A stretch of DNA of 64,000 nt from Thermothelomyces thermophilus ATCC 42464. Taxonomy: Eukaryota; Ascomycota; Sordariomycetes; Sordariales; Chaetomiaceae. The notes under the pieces were generated by a model. It was not told the DNA's origin and did not search any database. It saw nothing but the letters and a program-made list of their open reading frames with translations. Below are positions 44,461 to 55,552 of the stretch, piece by piece; the stretch's first letter is position 1; every line of letters begins with the position of its first letter. Location of the stretch: NCBI RefSeq assembly GCF_000226095.1, contig NC_016477.1, positions 3,658,001 to 3,722,000 on the forward strand, written 5' to 3'. The translations under genes and the position numbers were made by a program.

Positions 44461-45980
44461 ATGTCCAATACATCTTCGGGCGAGTCGACAATGCCGACAG
44501 CTTCTCAGTCCAAGATCTCCGAAAGTCCTCTATTTCGGGAACTTCGCGAGTCGGTCGCAAAGGAGACGGTGGCCTTCACTTTCGCCTGCGGCGGCACTAT
44601 CCCTATCGTGTCCAGCCCGCTCGACACGGCCGAAGATGTCGATGGCGACAAGCTCCGGGCCACGGAATGCCTCCCCATTGACCTCCGATGGGACCCCAAC
44701 GATGAGTCGGTCTTGTCGTCCGAGACCAAGCTCACGTTTCCGCTCGAGCCTAACACCGAGAAGAATCTGGACCGGCTCATCAAGGACACGGTGCCCGCTA
44801 CTTTCGGCCTCGGCGGCGAGCATGTTTACGACGAGTCCTACCGCAAGGCTACCAAGCTCGATCCGACCCGCTTCTCTTCCACCTTCAACCCCTATGAGCT
44901 CGGCATCATCGACGCCATCGCCCAGACCCTCTTGCCGAGCCTGCGCCACTCGAAGCAGACCAGAAGCGTCAAGGCCGAGTTGTACAAGCTGAATGCAAGT
45001 TTCTTCCCCGCCCACACTTCCAGCATCCACATCTCGCCGCCTAATTACTGACAGTTGAAACGCGCAGCTGTATTCTGGACCGTCCGGCAAGTTCAAGACG
45101 CACGTCGACACGCCGCGCTCTCCCGCCCAGTTCGGCTCCCTCGTCGTCTGCCTCCCCGTCGAGCATCGTGGCGGTGCCCTGGAGGTGAGACACAAGGGCA
45201 AGACGGTCACGTTTGACTGGAGCAACTCCGAAGGTGACGACAAGGGTCCGTCCATCGGCTGGGCCGCCTTCTACAGCGACTGCGAGCACGAGGTTCTGGA
45301 GGTGACGCACGGCCACCGGCTCACGCTCACCTACAACCTCTTCTGCGTCCGCGGCAACGGCCAACTGGGCGGCAACTACCCCTGGCTTGACCCCACGCAT
45401 CTGCCGCTGTACAAGACCATCCGCTCCCTGGTGCAAGAACACGATGGTTGGCGTGATGGTGAGAAATGCCTACATGAGTCACCAGACAAACTCGTCGAAG
45501 AGATGGAAGGGGGGTTGCTGACCAGAATGATCCAGGCGGCTATCTCGGATATAACTGCAGCCACGTGTATCCACACACCAGCAAAACGAACCTCAACTTC
45601 CTCGCCCCCGACAACCTGAAAGGTGCCGACATGCTCATGTACGAGATCTTCCGGTCCCTCGGCCTGAAGGTCAGTTTCCGTCCCGTCGTGACGGACCTCC
45701 GCTATTACGATCCTGAAACCGGCGAGGACGCGGCTCCGGTCGTTGGCCTGAAGCTGGAATGGACAACGTGGCGCTTCCCCCGCGACAACGTCGAGGAGGA
45801 ATACGACAAATGGACCGGAAAGGTGTACAGCAACCGTCGGAGGTATTATTGGCGAAGCGACTCGGAGTCGGAATCAGAGCCAGAACCAACGCGGGAGCCG
45901 GGCTATATCCGTTTCGAGGATGTACACTGGCTCAATAACTTCGGACATAAGGAGCCACAGATTTCCTGGGTTGCCGTAAG

Positions 45981-46012
<32 letters not shown>

Positions 46013-46215
46013 CTCATCCCCTTCCACCTGCCCATAGAGTCGTCCATTGCCGCGAAAGAGTCATGAATCATGTCTGACGCTCAAACTCTTGCAATGTTTA
46101 ATAGCACGGAAATGAACCTGCAGGCGTGACGACCTACTCTTGCTGTGCCATCATTGCCGAGATTCCTTCCCGTGGCAGCCAGGAAACCGGCAACAAAACC
46201 GTACAGTCCCCGTAA
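44461..46215 (+). CDS. 2-oxoglutarate/Fe(II) oxygenase-like protein (fungal Fe2OG family)
   Basis: Four exons (44461-44994, 45068-45458, 45536-45975, 46105-46215) close to 491 aa. The Fe-binding pair is His190-x-Asp192 in GKFKTHVDTPR, at the start of exon 2. The distal His252 (SDCEHEVLEV) and the 2-oxoglutarate Arg262 (GHRLTLTYNL) follow with the usual spacing, so a dioxygenase reaction (hydroxylation) is likely. The wording resembles a large, poorly characterised family of fungal P4Hc-like proteins. Intron 1 (44995-45067) is GC-AG (AAT|gcaagt). Intron 3 (45976-46104) carries a perfect T18-A14 run just after its donor. A Ser/Glu repeat (SDSESESEPEPTRE) sits before the last exon. Substrate unknown. 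It converges on the BAHD-type gene. Confidence 0.85.
45981..46012 (+). repeat. T18-A14 palindrome inside an intron
   Basis: Eighteen T followed directly by fourteen A, one base-step after the 5' splice site of intron 3 of the Fe2OG gene. It is a perfect self-complementary tract of 14 pairs. Confidence 0.9.
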
Positions 46216-46857
46216 AGCGGGATGTCTAAAAGATGTTTCAACACGAGTTACCTGCGATGGACTGATGGTGAAGTTTTAGTTGCTTGGTCGTTTGCGGCAG
46301 AAAGGGGGAGGGTTCCTTACTTGTCAGAAGCGACTAAGCTTCTGGGGAATTAGCCACGAGCGATGCACGCCACTTTGCATGCTCATCAGCACACGGATCA
46401 TCTTTGTCTATTTATATCGCTCTTTCTCTCCTTTATAGATAGTTTAACAAGGCACTCTTTCTGTTCCTTCCTTGCCACTACTCTCAACGCCTCCCACACG
46501 CTTATTCGAGCTTGCAACTACGTTCGGCATTACTTCACTGTTGAGAGTGCCAAGAAAGGACCTCTTGAATCAGAAGCAGCTCTTGTGCATCAGCATGGAA
46601 CGTCCTGTGATCTTGTGTGCCTAGTAAAATTGAGCACCATCTGTGATTTAACTGCATTTGGTAGCTAAGAGGTGTAGCGAGGAAGTATATGGAACATCGT
46701 TCCCGTTCTTGTTCCTGAGGAGAGACTGAGACACCGGGTAATCACTACGATAACCAAGATGGGGCTACCCTCGGACTGAAACTCGACCTCCGTGAGCATG
46801 TCCAAGTACCCAATCTCCGGTATCATAGCTATTGGCCTTCTCGAACTCGGTTACTAA
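46216..46857. other. Convergent intergenic region
   Basis: About 640 bases between the Fe2OG and BAHD-type stops; 3' UTRs expected. A plus-strand ORF at 46363-46668 has no family resemblance. Confidence 0.45.
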
Positions 46858-48488
46858 TTAGATGTTCTCTCTCGCCATCTCTGCCTCCATCATGTTCCAA
46901 AGTCCCTTAACCCTATATCCGGACAGCCAATAGTTTCCCTCGGCATCCCTGCCTACAATGATAATGCCGTCGGTGAAGTTGTATGGGCCCTGCATGCTCT
47001 GGACATACGACGGCATCAAGGGAGCATCCCTCGGCTTGACGGCAGCCGCCGACAGATCAAGTCCGTACATGTTTGCCTTGCGCCAATTAGAAAACATCAG
47101 CAGCTGCATCGAGCTTTCGCCGAACATGGGCGGCGCCCTATTTTTGGGGTCTTGCCGGATGATCGATGCGTAGGCCTCGATTTGTTCTCGCGAACCTTGC
47201 TCCACGATCGACCGGCGGATGTGGGAGGCAAGGTAGCCGAGTGGTTTCTGGAGGACATCCTTTGCCGGCATCAAGGTAACGAGAAATCCGAGGCAGTTGC
47301 TGAGGAAGGGCGTATTTGCAGGAATGAGATCTTCCAAGACGGGACGCCACTGATATACCTGCTGTACGGCGATCTTCACAACGGCACGGCACGTCTTATC
47401 AGCATTTTGATGTAATTAATTATTAACCTTCGGTCTCGGACGTGCGCTTACTGTTGTTTCGGAATCCTTAGAGATATTCGCCACTGCTAGGCGCGTCATC
47501 CAGGCCAATAGAACATCTCCCTCGCTCAGGAATGCTTCTTCCTCCTGCCCCGCGGCAGTCGCTTGGGCATTGAGCTCCGCCAGAGCGCTCTCTCTCAGCT
47601 TTGCGAGGTACGCAGCTGGCACGCAGACCATGCGATGTTCTTTGGGACGAAAGAGCAACGAGTTGGCATTCCGGAGCGCCCACAAGACCAGAGCGGACAT
47701 GGACATGCGGCGATCGGCGAGGACGTGCGGTTTGGCCGGGTCGTTGCCGATATTGTCTAGGACGTAATTGTCGGGTGCAAGCGGCTCGGGGATCTCGTCT
47801 TCCCTCCCTCGAAGCATTAGCATCCAGGCTTCGAGAAGTGCCCGTTTTGCCGTGGCGTCGCAGGCTAGATGGATCCAATGCAGGACGACGACGGTTGAGT
47901 TCTTGAAGGAGACAACTCGAAGGCCGAGCTGAGGCCGGTCCGAGTAGAGATAGTCGTCGAGCCGCCTGGGGACTTCGGGGCCGTATACGAGCTCGGATAG
48001 GTCGTCGGGGTCTCCCACAATCGCCGGGCGGCCATTGCGCGGCGGGCGCGGGATACGCAAGCCGGCGGGGTGGTCTTCTACGGCCAACTCGCTCAGGTCC
48101 TGGTGGTCGAATCCGACGGCGGGGCGGTTTTGAGAGAAGGCCGCCGGAATGTGATGCTCCAGCTCTCCGCGGTCCTGGCCGGAGCAACCCGGGTCAGATC
48201 ATCCCGTAACCCGTAGATGGCGGGACGTTTTGGCTCAAGTGATTAATGAATAATAGAGCTTACATTTCTTCTTAATCTGGCTCCAAACTTCTTCCAGCCG
48301 GGGCGGGCGACTACGCGCTCTAACGAGCTGTGGAGCTTCTCGACGTCGAGAACATCGTCGAACACAAAAAGAGTGTACAAGACGAATGTCCTGAAGATGA
48401 TGGTGTCGTCAAAGAACCCTACGGGAACGACATGATCGGTTGGCACGCGCTGCGGCGCTGTAGGCGGCCCGAACAAGAAATTGAACAT
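46858..48488 (-). CDS. BAHD-type acyltransferase
   Basis: Three exons on the minus strand (48488-48264, 48174-47452, 47394-46858) close to 494 aa. The catalytic HxxxD is His177-Leu-Ala-Cys-Asp181 in VVLHWIHLACDATAKR. The late DFGWG-equivalent region reads SNWRKANMYGLDLSAA, weaker than in plants but usual for fungal members. Other family marks: GELEHHIPAAF after the first splice, MSMSALVLWALRNAN and FLSEGDVLLAWMTRL. Such enzymes transfer acyl groups from CoA to hydroxyls or amines, often in secondary metabolism. No signal peptide. Together with the neighbouring Fe2OG protein and Pth11-like receptor it suggests a small accessory locus. Acyl donor and acceptor are not readable. The second acceptor (gataag|ACG) is weaker than the others. 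Confidence 0.85.
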
Positions 48489-49485
48489 GTCGGTTCAGCG
48501 TTACGTTGTGTTGTCACTCTCACACCTGTTGTGGAAGAAACGTTGGTTGCACGAAACGCACAATGATGCAGGCAGGGACACTCCGCTCTCCCATGAATTA
48601 ATTGTTTCCTCCGTTCCCACACCAAAAGTCACCCATTACAGTAGAATAAATTCGATCACTCTTGTCGTATGAAATCAGCTCTCGCTCGCTTCCCGCCGTT
48701 TTTGGTAACGGCCCTACCAGAACGCGGTAAGCCCCTCGGGACCAACCACTTACACCCCTGGTATTCTAGGCATGGGTGGGAGGATGGAACAACGCTGAAC
48801 CAACAATAATGCCAACGGAAGGTCATTCCGCCAGCCGGTGTGCTTTTTCCGGTGCTGATCTACCAAAGTGCCCTGGCTCCTTCCACTCTCCAAATCATTC
48901 CACATTTTATCCCTTTGCTTTCCTCGAGTATAGTTATGCAAGAGCTCGAGACCATTTGCCACGATGACTGCTTGAACGCGGTCAGGCACGCTTTGAACGA
49001 AGTGGAAGGAACAGGCTTCATGAATCGTTTTCCCGTGAAAGGTCGGATCGTGCGCTCGAGCTGCTCTCGTCGCTGAAATCACCTACTCATCTTACTGCTG
49101 CCGAAACCGCAGCTGCCACTCCAGCCAGTGTACCTGCGGTTTGCTCACTCAGTCGCAGTTTGGCCTTATCTTCAGGGGGACTTTGTCTCATTAGGGAGGG
49201 GCGTAGTAAAGGGGATCCCGCTTGTTTCGGTGGGATAATTAGTGTACAAGATGCCCAACAAATTAACCCGGTTGGCACCGAACCCCCTGCTGCTATTACA
49301 ACCCTCAAGCATTCGGTCAGGGGAAAGTGCTTGGAAGACACAATGTGGTTTTGGGGCGTGAATCCACGATCATCATCAGGTTATGGCTGGTCTCCTTCAT
49401 CACGTCCCAGACACCTGAGGAGCCGAGCCGCGGTCCTCTCTGCGCCTTGTTTAAAATATACGATCAGGTCCGCTGCCCCTCCATC
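48489..49485. promoter_or_regulatory. Divergent promoter region, BAHD / Pth11-like
   Basis: About 1 kb between divergent start codons. No gene and no clear TATA box; the last 50 bases before 49486 include TTTAAAATATA (49450-49460). Confidence 0.4.
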
Positions 49486-51064
49486 ATGGAGTCGTTAAGA
49501 AGTCGAAGCGAAGAAGGCGAGCGCATATCAGAAATTGCTCACAGCCTCCCACCAATACCTGTCGAGGGTTTTACGAGAGCTATCCAAGCAGTATCCTACC
49601 TTCTGTACGCTCTCGCCACTATCATCGTTGGCCTTCGCGTCTACGTCAGAGTCCAGCGCTCGGGATCACAACGAGCATGGGGTTGGGACGATATTTTCGC
49701 CGTGGTCGGATGGGTACGTTTGCTTCTCTCTGACTCTCTGCCTCTGCAATTGCTTGTTATTTGTCAGCTAATTGATTAACAAAAACACCGGAGCAGTTCC
49801 CCTTATGGCCGTCCATCGTCTTCCTTACATTCGCCACTCAATGGGGTTTGGGTGCCCACGACAGCCAAGTACCCGACGGGATGCTCCCCTACTACCAGAT
49901 CAGGGTGAAAGAATACATGTTCTACTTTGAGATGATCTACTTCGCCTCGTCGGTTATGACCAAGCTCGCCATGGCTATCATGATCCTCCGGTTGAGGGCA
50001 ACCAAGCGCTATGCCTACATCATCTGGGGCAACATGGCCGTGCTGGGCGCCAACGCGCTCGTATGTCTGGTCATCATGTTTGTCAGCTGCTCGCCCGTTC
50101 CGGCGCTGTGGAACGAGAAACTGTATGTTTTGCCGCGTTCGCTTGGATCTCCCAGTCTGATGTCTAACTGTTAGTTCCAAGCGGTTATTGTCGCATCAAA
50201 CAAGGCTGGATCATCATCAGTTATGCAGGCTCTGTCGTCCTGGCCATGGTGGACTGGACATGTGCGATCACGCCATTCTTCATGCTACGGAAGCTGCAGA
50301 TGCCAAAGCGAAGGAAGATAACGATACAAATCATTCTCAGCCTAGGCATGTTTGGCAGTGCTGCGGGCCTAGTTCGCTTGGGTTACTATCACGCTTATGA
50401 CACCGAAAAGTACCCCAATGAGTCTCTATGTAAGAAAAAAAAGAATACCCTCTACCCCCAATGGCGTGTTTGCTTGAGTTAGCTTTAACTCATCATCTTC
50501 TACCTAGATAACTGGGGTTATACAATCCTTTGGACCGTGTTTGAGGGTGGCTTAGGCGTCATTGCCTGCTCCTTGCCTCCGCTCGGCGTATTCTTCAAGA
50601 AGTTCTTCTACAACTCCCGCGGTAGTTCCGGCACGAAATCCGGCCCCGCCACAAGCAATGTAAGTGGATTTCCAATATTTCCTGCGGAACCTCAATTTGG
50701 ACTCGGCACTCAATGAACCAACCACCTTTGCTCCTACAGGGCGGCACCCAGCTCGAATCACTTGGTGGGCTGCAGAAAGGAGGACTTCCGAGTCTTCGCC
50801 GAAAAGAGAGCCCTCCGTGGAATAGATTGGATGATGCACATTCGGATTCTAGCCAACAAAATATCGTCAAGACGGCCGAGATCTCTGTCGAGACAAATAG
50901 CGTCGAGGGTGATCGGCCTCGGGACGGGCGGAAGGTGAGTCGTACTTACTGGAGCGATGATGTCTGAGAAGAACCCATCGGAATAGATACCGGAGCAGAA
51001 TCAATTGTCTTTGCGACATCTCTATGGCGGTGAATTTGGATTGCTTCAGCGATCAGATTCTTAG
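49486..51064 (+). CDS. Pth11-like seven-helix membrane protein (fungal rhodopsin-domain)
   Basis: Six exons (49486-49713, 49797-50122, 50182-50429, 50508-50659, 50740-50934, 50987-51064) close to 408 aa. Seven hydrophobic helices are seen, starting AIQAVSYLLYALATIIVGLRVYVR and followed by WGWDDIFAVVGW, which is typical for this family of putative receptors. Other marks: GLGAHDSQVP, YFASSVMTKLAMAIMILRLR, LVIMFVSCSPVPALW, GYCRIKQGWIIISYAGS and WGYTILWTVFEGGLGVIACSLPPL. The cytosolic tail is Ser-rich and ends YGGEFGLLQRSDS if the last intron (50935-50986) is spliced; without splicing the frame stops at 50967. No CFEM domain precedes the helices. Relatives sense surfaces, metabolites or plant signals, but the ligand is unknown. 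The third exon's acceptor is ccaag rather than the upstream gttag, because only that keeps frame. Confidence 0.87.
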
Positions 51065-53337
51065 TGTCACAGGCTCGGCCCGTGAGTAATTAACATTACC
51101 TAGGTTCTGCGATGCCGGAATGGTACCCCGTTGGAAAGATCGACGAGTGCCATGAGAACGCTTTCTTTTGCATGTTCGTGAACTTCTGCTCTTACCGCTC
51201 CGGACGTAGGCACGGCAACGACAACAATGACGAACCCGGCAGAAGCCACCAACATTGACCCAGTCAGTATAGTACCCAAAGTATCGGAATAGTTGCCCCA
51301 TACCAGCAAGGACCTCTGTAGCCCCCTCTGTCAATCTTGGAGAATCTGTCACACTGCCTAGTCACACTGTCAGACGGCTTCAACAACCTTTTCTCCACAC
51401 CTGCCCAGCGATCGGTACACCTTGGGTGCCGCTATCGCCCCCCGGATGGAGGCAAGGCCGAGAGGGTTCGAGATGAACAGCTTTGCCATTTTTTCGTGGG
51501 TTGGCACGAACGAAGAGTTGCTATATGGAAGGAGGCTTGGTTGTAAACTGGGGAAAGGGGCCAGAGGTGCCGAGGGGTGATGAACGTGTTATTCCAGTAT
51601 AGAGAAAGACCCTGGACTCACAGTAGGCCCACCGATGACCCTTTTATACCCGGGTACCTTGTCCCCTCACGACAACAACCTCCGTCGGGCTTTGTCGTGG
51701 GTCTCATGAGCCGACGAACCTCTGATGTGGCTGGATCAAGCAGCGTTAAGTCCCCCATTATTGAGTTTCATCGAGGTCCTCTTCTGTATCTACTAAGCAC
51801 CGGTCTTACCTGCCTAGCTCGAGTAGATTAGGCGATCTAAGCCTATGCACAACTTCTTGTTTTGGGCAAGTGGCCGGTTCCTAGGCTCCGGCCTCAGCCG
51901 CTTTTCCGTAGTAAGATGCACTACCCTGGCGCTTCTCGAGCCTCAGTACTGTACTGTAAATACCCCGCCAAATACTTGACCGAAGGAACAGGCTGAATCC
52001 TTGCTGTCGAAGCTGGGATAGCCCGTTTCCAAGACACGGAAAGCATCTAGTGATGGGGTTCCCGTCCCGAGAGGATGAGATCGGGGCTCACAGTCATCTC
52101 ACTCCCGTAGCTAGTTTGATTGTCGAAAAAGAAGGCGAATCTCAGGGCTGAGTACTCAATCTTGGTATAGGATGCTCTACAGCGAACTCAGCCGTACACA
52201 CTCGTGGGAACACTCAGGTCTGCAGTGCAGTGCAAATGAATCAACTCAATTGAGTCCAAGGGAGGCAAATGGACATGCCAATATCTAAATAGATTATCAA
52301 CTCTGACCGCCTTCCTCAAGTGTAGTGCAAGCCTGGCGTGCTGATTGAATGTTGCTCCAAAGAAAACAAAGAGTGGTGTAGTTTTTGTGTGTTCAGCAAT
52401 GATTACCTAGGTACCTGAGGTAATCAACCGTAGTCGTCTACCAAGAAGTTGAGGAAACATGGTTGACACCTCACAATTTTTCAGCAGACACGGCGTAACG
52501 TGGAGTTCAGGTTATCCGAAGTAAATATTAGGCAGACCAAGAAACTGGATGCCTTGAGCTATTACATAGATCCTCGCAGAGTCGTGACACACGCAAGTGT
52601 CGATTATCAATCGTTAGCCATGTTTAAACGAAGGCAAGAGCAGTCAACTGTGATAAAGTATCCTGCCTCTCTGCTATGGCCTCGACTTAACCGTCAGCCA
52701 CCGCGCGTAACCATCAAGCTGTTACCCTCATCGGCCTGGCCCTGTCCGGCGCCTGGGCTGGCCGAAGCGTCACGCCCAGTTACGACTACTATGCGCCCCC
52801 CGAATACCGGCCATGACCTGACGCTGCATCACTGAGCAGCGGACATGGCCGACAGGATCCATGACTGGTTGAAATCGAAAGTTTTTGGGGGAAAAGACTG
52901 GAGCATGGGCGGATAATTATTAGAGTTCACAAGGCAAATGGAAGTAGATATCTTACCTATCCATGTATCCTCAGATGAACGACAGAGTCAAGTGGGGTTG
53001 GCTATGGGAAGGATGAGGGACTCGAGTGAAAAAGGTCCTAATGGTATGACCTGCTTAAAATAGAACTGAAAAGCGTATAGGTCTCAATTGCCTGCGCTCT
53101 CAGGTTGAGAGTAACGGTTCCACTCCAAGTGCGTAATTAACCAACATCCATCGGCCACAACCTCCAGATCACCGCTACTGCACGCCTTGGGAAACAACAC
53201 CCAATAAGATGCGAAAGTAGCCAAGGGAAACCCCCCAAAACGCCGGATTCACGCATAACATCTCCGCTCTAATTATCTACCGAGAAAACACATCATCATC
53301 CCCCCCCTGTCTCGTGTAACATCCTGTCCCAACCGAC
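51065..53337. other. 2.3-kb intergenic region
   Basis: No supported gene on either strand. AT- and GC-neutral non-coding DNA with a palindromic ACCTAGGT near 52407. Confidence 0.4.
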
Positions 53338-54852
53338 CTATGCCTCAAACACCAAGACCAGTCCGTCGTCCCCGGCCGTGACGATCCTCTCCCCGGTCTC
53401 ACCCTGGACGAACCCCAACACGCCGCCGCCCTCCCCGCCGCCGCGATGGCCCTTCCACTCCTTGACCAGCCCGGACGCGGCGCCGCCCGCGACGGCCGCC
53501 TGGCTGGCCGTGGCGCCGCGCAGGTCCCACCGCCGCACCACCCCGTCGAGGCCGCAGGAGGTGAGCAGCCAGCCGGCCGCGGCGGGCGTGGTCGCGGCGC
53601 GGACGAACTCGACCTTGACGACCGACTCGCCGTCGTGCACGCCCTTGAGGTGCCGGCGGACGGCGAAGGAGCGGCTGGCGTCGAACACGGCGATGCTGCC
53701 GTCCACCGAGCCCGCGGCGAGGAGCGGCGCCGCGGGAGAAGGGGAGAAGGCGAGCGATTCGACGCTGTCCTCCTGGACGGCGAGGGCGGCCAGGATCGTG
53801 CCTGCCTGTGTCTGGGCCGCAGCGGTGGACTGCTGTCGGGATGAGGAGGAGGTTGTGGGTTGGGAAAGCCGGGGCAGGTTGACGACGCGTATCGCGCCGT
53901 GGGCGCCGCCGGCGGCGAGCAGGCCGCCCGACGGGGAGACGGCGACCGAGTAGAGGCCGCCTTCGACCGCGAAGCGCTGGTCGGCGTCCGTCAGCGAGAC
54001 GACGGTTTGCCCGTTGTCGGTCACGAGGGACTTGGCGGCCGCCGCGCCCCACACGTCGTACACGTGCAGAGAAGAGTCCTCGCTGACGGTCGCCAGGAGG
54101 AGCCCGTCGGGCGTCCAGACGCCGGCCGTGCAGGGCCCCGTGTGGAGGAAGTAGGTTTGGACGATTTGGATCGGGTTGGATGGGTCGGACGCGTCGAGGG
54201 TCAGCACCCAGACGGAGCCGTCAGAGGCACCGAACGCGATGGTGTTGGGATAGTTGGCGGAGGGGCAGGGCGCGAGCCAGTTGATCTCCTCGGTTTCTTG
54301 AGACTCGGCGAGGAACTTGAACTGCGGTGCAGATGAAGAAGAGGCGGCAACGGCATAGACACGCAGGCGTCCGTCCATGCCACCGCTCACGAGGAACTCT
54401 CCGCGCGGGAGGGTGAAGGCAAGGGCATTGATGCTGTCGGTGTGGCCCTCGATGGGGAAGAGCGGTTGCAGCTCGGTGGTCTTGGGAACGGCCGAGGCGC
54501 TGGGGTCGGAGTTGTAGCTCGCAGGAAGGACGGGGCGGGAGGCGGCGGCAGAGGTGTCGATCACGTAGCCTTTTCCGGGAGCATCGTCTGCGTCGCCTTC
54601 AGAGCCGCCAGTCGCGATTAGATTCGGGAAGAGAGGGTGCTGAGCAATGGCAAAGACCGAGTCCTTGTGGCCGTCAAAGTAAGCAATGCTGTCATTCTGG
54701 AGAACAAATTCCTCGCCCTCGTCGTCCGAGCCCATGGCCATGTCTCCGTCGGCATCAACGTCCTCGACCACCTCCTGAATGTCGTCCTCCGCGAGCATCT
54801 CGACCTCCTCATCGTCCTCGGGATGGTCTTGGTGGGGATTCGAAGACGACAT
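53338..54852 (-). CDS. sqt1: WD40 protein, Sqt1/AAMP type (ribosome assembly, Rpl10/uL16 chaperone)
   Basis: A single exon on the minus strand, 504 aa from ATG 54852 (MSSSNPHQDHPEDDEEVEML). An upstream in-frame Met at 55050 exists, but the sequence between them looks like 5' UTR. The acidic N-terminus is typical of Sqt1, which captures nascent Rpl10/uL16 before its loading on the 60S subunit. About seven WD repeats follow: AYFDGHKDSVFAIAQHP, IEGHTDSINALAFTLP with SGGMDGRLRVY, SEDSSLHVYDVW, the last with TSCGLDGVVRRWDLRG and ending AGDDGLVLVFEA. Ala/Ser-rich loops with a Gln/Ser insert (TTSSSSRQQSTAAAQ) are species-type expansions. AAMP is the animal relative. Confidence 0.9.
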   Translation of the reverse strand: MSSSNPHQDHPEDDEEVEMLAEDDIQEVVEDVDADGDMAMGSDDEGEEFVLQNDSIAYFDGHKDSVFAIAQHPLFPNLIATGGSEGDADDAPGKGYVIDTSAAASRPVLPASYNSDPSASAVPKTTELQPLFPIEGHTDSINALAFTLPRGEFLVSGGMDGRLRVYAVAASSSSAPQFKFLAESQETEEINWLAPCPSANYPNTIAFGASDGSVWVLTLDASDPSNPIQIVQTYFLHTGPCTAGVWTPDGLLLATVSEDSSLHVYDVWGAAAAKSLVTDNGQTVVSLTDADQRFAVEGGLYSVAVSPSGGLLAAGGAHGAIRVVNLPRLSQPTTSSSSRQQSTAAAQTQAGTILAALAVQEDSVESLAFSPSPAAPLLAAGSVDGSIAVFDASRSFAVRRHLKGVHDGESVVKVEFVRAATTPAAAGWLLTSCGLDGVVRRWDLRGATASQAAVAGGAASGLVKEWKGHRGGGEGGGVLGFVQGETGERIVTAGDDGLVLVFEA

Positions 54853-55552
54853 TTTGCAAGTACAAGTACTGTGTGAGAATGAAGACGTGCGAAGGGCAAA
54901 AGGTAGAGCGGTCGAGAGGTTGGGAGATTGGGAGGTCGTGAAATGCGCTCTTGTCCAAATCCTGCGACCCCGAAGTGCTAATTGTAGAGAGCCCAAGTGG
55001 GATGATGGCGGGGTTGTGATTTTTAACCCTTGAAGTCGCTTATCGGCCATGCTTGATAAGCAAACCCCAACCCTCCTACCCCTCCATCAGGGCCCAGCAG
55101 TTTTCCCTCGACGGATTGCTGCTCCGAATGGGTAGGTACTAATTAATTACTGACAATAGACATTGACACGGGACCGAGTCCGTGAAGCTTGCTTTTAATG
55201 AATTCCAAGCGCCATTGCAAACGCATGCACGCTCTATGTTTATGGCAATACCTGACTGTTGAACTCCGCCCGATAATTAACCCCTGCCCAGATGCTCACA
55301 ACATCCGTTTATCGTGCCCATGTGTTGAAAACAAGTCCACTTGCGCTCCCATGTCCCCCCTGTTGAATCATCCCCTGTTCCGGGTCTCGTCTCGGATAAG
55401 TCCAATCCAAAACGCTCAATGCATGCCGGCCGGGTATATGAGTTGTTGAACCTCGAAGTGTTGAAAAGCCGTTTTGTCCCTGAATTAGATGAATCGTGGA
55501 TACAACCATGCGCCTGTTAACTCCGCAGTAACCTCCCGAAGTGGGTTTTGAA
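54853..55552. other. Intergenic, Sqt1 promoter and GCV2 3' flank
   Basis: 700 bases. Includes TAATTAATTACTG at about 55139-55151. Both genes read on the minus strand. No gene seen. Confidence 0.45.
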
